From assembly GCA_004335835.1 (NCBI GenBank), contig RWJK01001779.1:62001-126000 (forward strand): a stretch of DNA of 64,000 nt, in the 5' to 3' direction. The notes under the pieces were generated by a model. That model ran no database searches. It had not been told where the DNA came from and worked only from the letters and a program-made list of their open reading frames with translations. This document shows positions 46,301 through 56,316 of this stretch, piece after piece; within the stretch, counting starts at the first letter, position 1, and every line of letters starts with the position of its first letter. Position numbers and translations under genes: made by a program. This DNA is from Scenedesmus sp. ARA3 (lineage: Eukaryota; Chlorophyta; Chlorophyceae; Sphaeropleales; Scenedesmaceae).

Positions 46301-47814
46301 AGCTTGGTGACTGTCTCTGTGAAGATCTTTGTGCCATATGTAAGGCTCTGCTGCCTGCAAACACAAATACGTAGATAGATTTGAGTGAACAGCAAGGGTA
46401 GGTTTGATGTGATGGTTGAAAGGAGTTCAGCGCTGTTCTGTTTGCAGGAAAGCATGCATGCCAGCTGCTGCAAGCATTGCCGCACCGCAAGTGGCTCTGC
46501 TAGGCGTGCTTGCTGAGCACACAGTGGCACTGCTGCAGTTCACGGATGTGCCAACAGCACCCGCCGCAAGTGCTGTGNNNNNNNNNNNNNNNNNNNNNNN
46601 NNNNNNNNNNNNNNNNNNNNNNNTGCCAAATGCGACAGTGTCACTACTGCAACAGCGCTGACGCTGCTGCTGCATGCGTGCAGCTGCGCCTGCTGCAGCA
46701 CTCCCTGCTGCTGCTGCTGCCGCAGATTTGCCAGCTGTGCTGCGTGCACCTGAACCGGTCGCACAGGTCACCGCCCAGGATGGGCTCTGGAAAGCCAGGG
46801 AAGTTCTCTGCAGAAAGCGACAGCAGCATGTCACGCCATGACACGATTGAAATTGCAGGACCTAAAACCGTATGGCTGCTGGCACAGCTGAGAGACACCC
46901 CAGTGTCCCTGTTCAAGACCACCTTGGGCTGCAACTGCCTCGCTTTTGTTTGTGCACAGACCCAGCTGCTGCATACCATAAGATGCTGCAGGTGCAGAAC
47001 TGGTGCAGCGGAGGCCAGCTGTGCTTAGTGCAGTGCTGTGGCTGTGCTGAGCAGCATGGTCCCACCAGGCCACCAACGCTGCTTGAAGGGACCGGGCATG
47101 GCTGCAGTGTGTGGCACTCACCAACATAAGTGGTGGTCGTCAGCTGCCCACCAGGAGCTATGCCATTTGCCATCCTGCACAGCAGCATAAGCAGCAGCAA
47201 GCCTACCGTTGACGACAGAGCCAGGTGTGGTATATGTTTGTTGCTGTGCAGTACCTGTTGCAGCTGCTGACGGCGTGCAGCGCGTGCAACTGCTTTGTAC
47301 TGCATTTTGTGCGCCTTCAAGTGCACCCACTCTTGGTGGCTGGTAGGATATCAGCTGCACAGATGACCAAAAGTTCATGTACGCAACGCTTGGCTGCATG
47401 GCTATTGGATAGTGTGTTCCCGTCTGTGTTGTAGTGCGCAAGCTCACCAGCCCTCAAACAGTATTGGTTCCAGCTCTGCCCTGCCCAAGTAGACAGCTGC
47501 TGCATGGGCAGCTGGACCGCCGCCAATAATAACCACATCTGCACTGATCTCCTGTACACAGCAGCACCGGTTGCTGTTGTCAGCCACAGCCATGCCATGG
47601 ATCTGTCGGAGTTGTGCTGCAGCAGGGTGCTTACCTGCAAAGCGGACTGTAGGGGGCGCAGCCTCGCTGCCCTGCTTTGTAAAGCTGATCTCCAAAGGCG
47701 GCATTTTGCTAATGAGAAGCCGAGCCTGCCTGCTGGGCGATCGTAAACAGCAGCACATCTCGCTGCTGCCCTCGTAGAGACTTGCTGCTGCTTCGTGCCT
47801 AGTAACGACTGCAT
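43391..47814 (-). CDS. NTR: NADPH-dependent thioredoxin reductase with presequence
   Basis: FAD enzyme that reduces thioredoxin with NADPH. Ten exons close in phase (minus): 47814-47635, 47551-47448, 47174-47122, 46807-46750, 46354-46112, 45699-45540, 45270-45213, 44765-44592, 43882-43817, 43554-43391; about 419 residues. The FAD site is [20 protein letters not shown]; the redox centre is ACAVCDG (Cys about 202 and 205); the NADPH site is [20 protein letters not shown]; the C-terminal FAD motif is [20 protein letters not shown]. There is no fused thioredoxin domain, so it is not NTRC; it is like plant NTRA/NTRB. The start at 47814 gives a 60-residue Arg/Ser/Ala/Gln-rich presequence that joins exon 2 in frame, pointing to an organelle. 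The open frame starting MPPLEISF at 47704 is out of phase with exon 2. Intron copies of two exon borders and an N gap are present. Confidence 0.94.
44049..44670 (-). repeat. NTR exon 8 donor border in three tandem units of about 275 bp
   Basis: Units begin at about 44049, 44328 and 44599 (GCTGGTGGC.GTGCTGTC). The last holds the true exon 8 end ([17 protein letters not shown]). The two intron units agree almost base for base over about 270 bp, so they are recent. The middle one keeps a GTGGGG donor. Their flanking intron DNA (GCAACTCTCAGGACAAGA) is copied too. Confidence 0.9.
45655..45945 (-). repeat. NTR exon 6 acceptor border, three copies
   Basis: CGCCGCCGATCACGCCCA at the true exon 6 start (about 45667-45699) recurs at 45792-45830 and 45910-45930. 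The first copy keeps CTTGCAG as an acceptor and the CAG tract behind it, but has one extra base that shifts the frame. Confidence 0.88.
46578..46623. other. assembly gap (46 N)
   Basis: Undetermined bases inside the intron between thioredoxin reductase exons 4 and 5. The flanking coding parts join in phase, so no coding sequence appears lost. Confidence 0.98.
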
Positions 47815-49039
47815 CTTACGTCACAAGCACACGTGTTTGTTTTGAGGCTTCTGAACGTGTCGCAGTGAGCTGCTGTGCTTCTTGCAGCTGAACGTATCTC
47901 TTCGGGGAAGACCAGGGGAAACGGTGATCTTGCAACGTGCAAGTGTGTTTCTTGTTAAAACCACGGAGCGGTGTTGATGGATGCTCAAAACGTTGAGAAC
48001 GTTGAGAAAGGACCATGCTGGCTCCGCTGTGTCACTTACATCCCGCCCTTGGATGACCACCCCTGCTGCTCAGTGAGCAGCGTAGCACCAGCAGTAGCAG
48101 TGAGCTGCCCCGCGAGCCTTTGCAGCGCCAAGCGCTCCTTTCAGAGCTCGTCGTTAAGGGTTGCAGGCTGAGAGCGTTCAAGAGCAGATCTCTGGAAGAC
48201 AGCCATGCACACGTGTGCCTCATAAGCAAGGACAGTCGCTTACACCACTGAAGAGCCTCTCCACAACACCATCCGCCAGAAAAGACGTCTGGAAACGTCG
48301 CAAGCAACACCAACACGTCAGTTGACAAGCCTTATTTGGCACAAGCCTGTCATCTGTAACCACCAAACTGCAACGTTCCAGTCTTCAAGAGCAAAAAACC
48401 AATGCATGTGCTCGTCATCTGCTAGTGTGCAGCTGTTCTGTGCCCTCACAGCACTGGTTCAACACCACTGGAGCCTATACACAACAAACATACAAAACAA
48501 GTGCAAGGATGCACCGCCCGACGTGTGGGTTCTTCTTTGCTGATGCTTGAACCATCTTGCTCAGCTGCCGTCAACAAATGCTGGTGCACGACGCATCACA
48601 GGCCACCCACCCGCAGCAGCAACTGCCGCAACGTTGCGTGCAAGGACACGTTCACACACCTATCCGGTGTGTGCTTCTTCTTACTCGATCTGAACAGGCA
48701 TACACTTGCCCTTGCTCCAATGACCAGCATCGCCACCAGCACCCATCAGCAAACACCAGCCGCTAACAGCCTGTGCGCAGCAGCAAAACGTCACACCGGC
48801 CGTGCACCCGAGTAACCAGCCCGAAGCGTAGCATCCTCACAAGCCAAGATGCACGTGCATACTCCACAACAAACAAACCTAGATGCATTGTTGACACACC
48901 AGCTCCAGCAGCCCGCCAGTGCTTCCAGGCCCTCCAAACGGAAGCTCCCACAACCACCCGACTCCCCTGCTCTTCTTCGCACAGCCAAGCCAACCTGCCA
49001 GCAGCCGGACGCTACCCTCGGCAAGCAACCGCCCGGCAA

Positions 49040-49096
<57 letters not shown>

Positions 49097-49274
49097 GTGC
49101 TCTGCCAAGTGCTCCATGTTTTACACACCATCCTTCCTACAAACTACACAGCAGGCAGGCCCAGCAGCTGCATGCAGGCCCACAGAGCATGCCCTGCAGG
49201 CTGCAGCGCAACATTCAGACTCGCCTGGCCGTGCAGTCAGTGCCGACATTTCCTCCGGCTGGGCTGCTGACAGC
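47815..49274. other. intergenic region upstream of thioredoxin reductase
   Basis: No supported gene. It should hold the thioredoxin reductase promoter and the RRM gene's 3' flank. A dinucleotide tract lies at 49041-49095. Confidence 0.5.
49041..49095. repeat. (CA)n microsatellite
   Basis: About 27 uninterrupted CA units, 180 bp beyond the stop codon of the RRM gene. Confidence 0.98.
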
Positions 49275-51203
49275 TTAATAGCCGCCACCACCATAGCCTG
49301 CAAGAGACAGCGTAGAGCAGCAGCAGCAGGAGCAGAACTTGTCAGCAGATGCTTGTCACCCACTGTCAAATGCCACGACGGTAATGGCTCTCACAGCCTG
49401 CAGCAAGCACAAATAGTCCAGCCAAGGCAGTCCATGGCAGCTGCACACACCGCACGAACAGGGCTGCGCTGCCGTCATATCCATGCTCTTAGTCTCCAGG
49501 TGACACTAAAGTCAGCACTCACCGCCGCGGCCACCGACGTAGCCACCGCCACCGTAGCCGCCACCCTGGCCGCCACCGTAGCCTGCAGCAGGAGCAACAG
49601 CAGGGACATGGCAGCAGTAGCAGCAGCAAGCAGCGAGTGAGCATGACTGAGGAGCAAAGACTGAAGGTACGACATGCACAGGCACACAGCACAGGCACAC
49701 AACGCTCTGCCTGCTTACATGCAAAATACAATCTCCCTGTCAAAATCGACCACAATGCACCACGTGCAGCTGTGCGCGATATCACGATAGACCCAAGCCC
49801 AAGTTACGCAAGCCTGACAGCCCGATACAGCTTTGCTGGCTGCCAAGCAAGAGCCGCAGCTACAGCTATATCCTCCAGCCACTCACCACCCTGGTTGTAG
49901 CCACCGTCACCATAGCCGCCGCCACCATAGCCGCCTGCACACGTCAGCAGCAACACCAGGGTAATGCTTAGCGTACAGTACGTAATGCGCAACTGCTGGC
50001 CTCTGCAGCTGCATGCAGTAAAGCAGCTGTCAGCCATACCACTCAGCATTGCAGTTGCACCACGCGACCAAACACTCCATTCACTCGCCAATCCGCTGCA
50101 TGCATAGCCTAACGTGCTTGGATCTCATTGGTATGCGGCACAACAGCATGCATGCAGCACGTATACAGCTCACACATGCACTCACCACCCCTACCCTGGC
50201 CGCCAAAGCCGCCGCCACCGTAGCCGCCACCGCCGCGGCCACCGCCGTAGCCGCCGCCACCGCCGAAGCCACCCCTCTGGCCGCCGCCCTGGCCGGGGGG
50301 CTGGGCCTCGTTCACACGGATCTGGCGGCCCTGTTGTATGAATGCAACAGGATGCGGCAGCAGCAGCAGCTTCAGAGATGATCAAGCTGCTGTTGGGCTG
50401 ACAGCACCCGTAGACGCCCAGATCAGGCCGGTATACGCATTCCAGGCCCTGTTTGAAGTAAAATCGCTGCTGTCGTGCGCATTGGCGTGAGCTTGAGCAT
50501 GTCGAGCAGTTCCGGAATAAGACAGTTGCTGACCGGACCATACACCGAGAGGAGGCCCCTGTTAACAAAGGCGGGCTTGCTTATGTAGCTTACGTTGAAA
50601 TCAGTCTCGTTGAGAGCGCTGATGGCCTCCTGAGCACCGCTGGCCATGGTCACGAAGGCAAAGCCCCTGGGCCTGCCGCTCTCGCGATCCTGCAAGCAGA
50701 GCGCACGCATGCTGCATTCAGCAATTCATAAATCGGCTGAAAGCTTTACAAAGTGCTGTCGTGAGCCAAGCAAGACTAGCGTTGGGCAGCTGCCGAGAGG
50801 CCAAGGAGGTCAGTACCGTGGGGATGAAGGTGTCCTGGACCTCGCCATACTGGCTGAACAGCTGGTGGAGAGCCTCCGTGTCAGTGTTCCACGGGATGTT
50901 GCCGACGTACCTGCACATGCAGCAGAAAGCAATGCACACAGTGTCATGGCCACAGCAAAAGGGGCCATAGATACATGATCACCGGTTCCAAGGCAGCTTA
51001 CTGCTGGATCAGAGCAAAAACGTATCGGTGGAAACCCCACGCAGAGCAACAACGGTCTGGCCATGCAGCAGTGGTGTGCAGAGCAGCCCGACGGCTGCTG
51101 CTAGCGCAGCTGGCCCTGATCACCCTGATCTGTCCTTACTGATATTATCTGCATAAAACTAGTCATTTTTAGGAGGCCAAGGCACTCACAGCTTGACCGC
51201 CAT
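49275..51203 (-). CDS. glycine-rich RNA-binding protein (RRM plus RGG/GGY tail)
   Basis: Small RNA chaperone-type protein with one RRM. Seven exons close in phase (minus): 51203-51190, 50910-50817, 50689-50594, 50330-50186, 49934-49887, 49582-49523, 49297-49275; about 159 residues. The RRM spans residues 4-75 with RNP2 LYVGNI and RNP1 RGFAFVTM. The tail is FGGGGGYGGGRGGGGYGGGG followed by three small exons that each encode a GGYGGGGY-like block and end GGYGGGGY-stop. The first exon is only 14 nt (MAVKL). Class IV glycine-rich proteins of plants act in cold response and splicing; that role is by family. It is divergent with the TPR gene. Confidence 0.93.
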
Positions 51204-51774
51204 GATTCCTTTCCGGGCTCCTAACTACGAGAAGCCTGTAGTCAAACAGAAACGAGCGAAAGCGATTGAAACAAAGCCCCGACAATCAAACACCAGCCAC
51301 GAACACGAAGGCCTTGGCCACGCTGCGCATTTGTGCACTGAAGCCAACACAAGAACCCTCAACCCCACCTTGTCCTGGGACCACCCTCCTTTCATGTCCC
51401 TTGAACTGCCAGAAAGGCTAGCAAGAACATTCCACAGTAGACACTGTTGCCTCAGGCATCTGTTCATCTGCATCAGCTCTTACACTGCATCAAGCCACTT
51501 GGCATCTGCTGCTACTGCTGCTGCTGCTGCTGACCATCCAGCCTGCTCTGATACTCTGCCGCGTGTAAGCCAACCGCCGCGCTTCAGTGATGAAAGTGAC
51601 ATAGTGCCAGGCTGTCAAGGGTGTGCTCGTGTTTGCGCCCCAAGCCCTTGCTTTCTAGGACTGTGCACGCTTGCTACTGAGGCAGCAGCTTGCAGCAGCT
51701 TGAGGTTGTTTGGCAGCGCTGACAGGCAACGCACAACAGCATCAGCACAGGACAGCAGCCGCGGCCCAGCAGCA
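51204..51774. promoter_or_regulatory. shared divergent promoter region, RRM and TPR genes
   Basis: 571 bp between the two start codons of a head-to-head pair. No core element stands out; AT-rich stretches lie near 51130-51180 (inside RRM intron 1) and CTG triplets near 51510-51530. Confidence 0.4.
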
Positions 51775-52966
51775 ATGGGCAAGCGCAAGCAAACACACGA
51801 ACATAAAGACCAGTATGGCGAGTACAAGCCACAAGACAGGCAGGAGCACGTTGGCTTCAATAAAGGTGATGCTGCGGCAGTCCCAGCAGGCTGTTGCTGC
51901 TGCTGCTGCTGCTGCTGCAGACACAGCAAAGACTCCAGAGCCGCACACCAGCAAATGCACTGCAACCACACCAGCAAGCACCTTCATCTGGTGGCAGCTG
52001 CTGTGCATTCAGGGCTGGGAGCACCCACGACACTGCGCTAGCTGACTGTTGTTATTCATAATATATCTTTGCATGGTGCTGGCCTGCTGCTGTGCAGGCA
52101 GTGGCGGGGGAGGCACGGCAGGCAAGACCCGCGGAGCTGGCGGCGACTTCTCCTTCCAGCGACAAGTGAGCAGGCTGTGGAGCTGCTGCGCTCTTGCCAC
52201 CCTCATCATATGCTGGCTGGGTCCAACAGTACAGCGCTGTGTTATTCACTGGCCTAACAGCGTCTTGCTGTCAGAATGTGCTGCTGCTGCAGCAGTGCAA
52301 ATGCTGCTGGTGGCATAGCACGCCATGCACTGCCTGCCCTATTCCTGCGCATTTGCAACAGCGCTCCTCAGCTGCCAGCTGTTGCTTGTGTTTGTGTGCG
52401 CTGCCTCTTGCTGCCGCTGCAGCTGCTCAACTTCCTGCTGCTGCAGCCCCAACTGCGCCAGAGCCAGTGCTGCCGGTGGCACCGCACACCAATCACCGGC
52501 TGCATGTCCCCTTTTGCTGTCCTGAGCTGCCAGCTGTTGTGCGCCCCACTGCTGCCCTTGCTGCCGCTGCAGCTGCCCAAGTTCCTGCAGCCGTACGCGC
52601 ACATGCTGGGGCAGAACAAGCAGCAGGATGAGGACGCGCCAGCGGTGCTGCAGGAGCAGCAGCGGCGGCTGGACAGGGAGGATGATGAGGAGCAAGACAA
52701 GGCAGACGAGGAGGTGGGTGAGGCGGCAGCAGGCCCGGATGTGACCCCTACTAGCCACGTCATAGGCAGTTGATTTGGCGATTTACCAAATCAACCTCAG
52801 TGGTTCAAGTCAGTCGTGACGTTGCACATTGGAACACACGCAATGCCGCTGCTGCAGGTGCATGATGACATGCGAACAGGCCAACATGCCAGTGTGTTCA
52901 CAGTGCTGGTTTTGGCAGACGTGAGGCACCTTCAACCCCTCACTTGCTGGTCTCGATGTCGCTGCA

Positions 52967-52999
<33 letters not shown>

Positions 53000-53521
53000 G
53001 CTGCTGCTGCTGCAGGAGGCTATCCGCCGTGCGCTTGAGGAGAACCCGGAGCTTGCTGAGCAGCTGGGGGAGGCAGCCATGGCCAAGGTGGGCGGGCAAA
53101 AAGGGCGCTGGCAAAGGGTGCTGACACAGTCTGATGGAAAAAGGGTGCTGGCAGAGTGTGTCGAAAAAGGGTGCTGAAACAGTCTGATGAAAAAGGGTGC
53201 TGGCAAAGGGCGCTGAAGCATGCTGGCATAGTCTTGGGTGAGTGCATGCGCATGCACTTTTGTTTGATTGTCTTTACTGTGTGGTGGTTGCCCAAAGGGC
53301 AGCGCATAGTCTGTCTCAGAGTGACGCCGACTGCTGAAGGAGGACACGGCCGTTGCTCAGATGAAAGCCTGGCCTATCTGCACTGGTGGGCAAACCAACG
53401 CCGCACAGGTGCACTGCCTGGCTGCTGGACGCAGCTGAGTATCGCTGCTGCCGCCGCCGCCGCTGCTGCTGCTGCTGGTGCTGCTAATGTTGCTTGTTTT
53501 CAAAGCATCTGATTATTGCTC

Positions 53522-53616
<95 letters not shown>

Positions 53617-54995
53617 TTGAGGCCTCGCATGAGAAGGAGCTGGGCAATGCAGCCTTTGGCGCAAAAGACTATGAGACGGCGCTGAAGCACTTCAGCAGAT
53701 GCATCGAGCTGGACCCAAAGTGAGTCGCGCGGCAGGGCAACTACTCCTTCACTCAAACATCGAGTCCACTGCACATATACTAGAAAGTGGGCGTTGCCAG
53801 CTGCTTTATGCTGATCCTGGGTTCAAGGTACTGCAGCTTTGTGCTGCAGCATCACTCCTAAGCAATTCTTTACTTCTGTGGCAAGCCGCGCATACGTGTT
53901 GGGACCCTGGCAACTAGTGCATCCAGCACTCAGGCTGCCTGCTGGGGCACACAAATCATTATCTAGTTCCTGCTGCCCCTGCTTGCTTGCAGGAACGCCG
54001 TGTACTTCAGCAACCGCTCCGCTGCTGCCGCCAACCTGGGCCGCTTTGAAGAGGCGCTGCAAGATGCAAAGGCAGTGCTGCGCCTCAAGCCGGGCTGGGT
54101 CAAGGGCCACGCGCGCGCAGCAGCAGCATATATGGGCCTGCAGTTGTACTCGGAGGCGAAAGAGGTGAGTATGTTTCTGTGGGGGTGATTATGGTCCGGT
54201 CTCAGACTGCGGGGAAGGAGGGGCGCAGTGGTTTGCGTGACGAGGTGACGGCTTGCATTGCGGTGCAGCGCAGGAAAGTGGATGGTGTGCAGCTGCTGTT
54301 GCACGGCTGCTGCTGCCATCTAAGTGCTGTGCTATGCCGACTGCCTGTTCAGCTGTCTGCTTGTGCATGTGCTTGAGATGTCTCGTTGGCTGGCTGCCTG
54401 GCTGCTGTGGCTGCTGCACTGCAGGCGTATGAGAAGGCCGTAAAGCTTGAGCCAGATGACCAGGTGAGACTGCAAGCAGCAGTGCAAGCAGCAATGGCTA
54501 ATGCGTGTTTCGCCTGCTGCTGCTGTGCATGCACACGTTCAGCATGTGCCATTCCTTGTTTTGGTCTTGCTCAGCTGCGCTGCGCCCTTGCCTGTTCTGT
54601 TCTTGCACAATGCTGCTACACAAGTATTTGAAGTTACATGCTGGCCAGCTCCTGCCTTCAAGCTGGGGTCACGTGGCAGTGCACTGCAGTGCTTGGCCAA
54701 GCACATCCTGCCTATGCAGCTGTTGAACTGAGCCCCGCCACTGCCACTGTCTGCTGTGCAGGCGCTGCAGCGGTCACTGGATAAGGCAGCAGCACTAGAA
54801 CTGCAGCATGCACGGGAACATAAGCACATCTTCCGCAAAATCAAGCCAGGCAGCCAGAAGCAGAAGCAGCAGCAGCAGCAGGGAGCTGGGGAGGCAGCAG
54901 CAGCAGCAGCAGCAGCAGCAGGGGAGAAGGGCGGCAAGCAGAAGAAGAAGGCCAAGCTGTCATTCCAGCTGGAAGATGACGAGGATCAGGAGTGA
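51775..54995 (+). CDS. TPR protein with DUF4604/KIAA1143-like ends
   Basis: Eight exons close in phase: 51775-51865, 52098-52165, 52573-52713, 53016-53087, 53616-53719, 53993-54164, 54425-54463, 54762-54995; about 306 residues. Residues 1-124 run MGKRKQTHEHKDQYGEYKPQ ... DFSFQRQLPKFLQPYAHMLG, then a Glu/Asp-rich helix. Residues 125-229 form a TPR array (ELGNAAFGAKDYETALKHFS, YFSNRSAAAANLGRFEEAL, KGHARAAAAYMGLQLYSEAK, AYEKAVKLEPDD), typical of co-chaperone TPRs. The C-terminus is HIFRKIKPG, a Gln/Ala run, then KKKAKLSFQLEDDEDQE. The FLQ-type start and basic-KLSF-acidic end resemble DUF4604, into which the TPR seems inserted. TPR is certain; the DUF4604 link is inference. Partner unknown. Confidence 0.88.
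52375..52600 (+). repeat. TPR gene exon 3 acceptor border duplicated
   Basis: The region leading into exon 3 (about 52528-52595, AGCTGCCAGCTGTTG through CTTGCTGCCGCTGCAG and the first exon bases) has a copy about 157 bp upstream at 52368-52443. The copy keeps the CTGCAG acceptor. Confidence 0.82.
53097..53225 (+). repeat. minisatellite, AAAAAGGGTGCTGGC-type
   Basis: About five imperfect units of 25-35 nt containing AAAAAGGG(C/T)GCTG lie right after the exon 4 donor. Confidence 0.75.
53523..53612 (+). repeat. (CTG)30 tract directly before a 3' splice site
   Basis: About 90 bp of uninterrupted CTG run up to GCCAG at 53615, the acceptor of TPR exon 5. It is the longest pure triplet run in the window. 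A second, shorter tract (52966-53012) precedes exon 4 in the same way. Confidence 0.97.
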
Positions 54996-56316
54996 GGCTG
55001 CAGCGTTAGCCACGCTGCTGGCAGCAGCTGGTGGCATGGTGTAAGGCTTCTTTGCATTCTGTCGCTGTGTGACAGCATGTGCCATGCATGGCGCTACAAA
55101 CTGCCGCAGTAGTACACACACGCAACATGTGTGTGCGCAGGCACGTTTGCTCCCATTCCTGCTTAGTGTAACTCCCATCATATGGTTTGCAAGCCTGCTG
55201 TGCTGCATCACGCGCCAGGTGGCGTGCCACAGTGAGGCTGTCAGGCTTGCATGCAATGCGCAGCCAGCAGCTGCTGCCTGGGTGGGCAGACACATGTGCA
55301 TAGGCTGCCAGCGCAATTCTTTACACTGCCAGCGCCTCGCCTATCTCCCGTGTGACGTTGCTGCCAGAACCGTGTAAGCAACATGTGTTTCGTAGCAGCC
55401 TGCACTGAGTGACCAACAGGACCGTGAGGGTGGCGGTCTACTAGACCTGCTGTAGTACAGCAGCTGCACGCTGCAGCATGCTGCTGAAGATGTAAAGTCC
55501 GTCCAAGGTTACAAGCAATGAGATCACGCCCAACATACACATGAGCTCACATCTAGCGCACACAAACGGTTAGCACCAAGGTCCAGGGGCATCACAGTCG
55601 GTGCATCATGCTGGGCAGCCTGCGCACAGCCAGTTGCCAGCTGCAACAGGCCAGCGACCAGATTCATTGCCAAGGCCACATGTGTACAGCCACAATGATA
55701 GGGCAACGCAATCTGAGGCATGGCTGCAGATCCAACCCACAACACACAAATGTGCCAAGGCGAGAAAAGCCACAGGCACGACTTCAAAGCACACACTGCA
55801 CGTTTGTGTGACGTGACGTCGACTCCTCAGCACGGCTGCAGACTCCTTGGCACGGCTGCAGATCCAGGCCACGACAGACTGATGTGCCAACACAACAGCA
55901 CGTTGCAGGTGACTATGTCTGCTCCTTGTTAGCTCAGCAACCTCTAACACAGCGACAACAAAGGTTCTCCACTCCACAACTTCACTTCGCCCCGCAGCAA
56001 CCAACACCCAAGCATACAGCTGCAAGGCTGCAAAGTCACGTTGTACCAATCAAGGGGCCAGATCAGGATCGCAGCAAAACACAGAGCATCGCACGCCGGC
56101 TTCTGCCTCTACAGCCGACACCAACAGGCCGGTGCAAAGCAGCACACGTGCACAAGAGCAGCATGCCGCTTGACGGCGTTTGATATCGCACTGTCCTTGC
56201 CCTGGATGCTGGTTTTGATGCAGGACATGGTGCTGTGAATGCAGCACCAGCTTCCTGACCAGGCATCAGCAAACGTGTGCTCTTCAGATGTACTTTCGCA
56301 TGCTTATGCGTCATGC
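54996..56316. other. convergent intergenic region, TPR and cysteine synthase 3' ends
   Basis: No supported gene. A short direct repeat (GGCACGGCTGCAGA-type) occurs at about 55832-55865, with a related copy near 55720. Confidence 0.5.

Noticed and set aside
47444..47758. Single-exon start for thioredoxin reductase reading through the first intron
   Set aside because: It encodes a poor linker, and the phased splice from the 47814 frame fits better.
49041..49095. (CA)n as a possible CRISPR or functional array
   Set aside because: Plain dinucleotide microsatellite without spacers.
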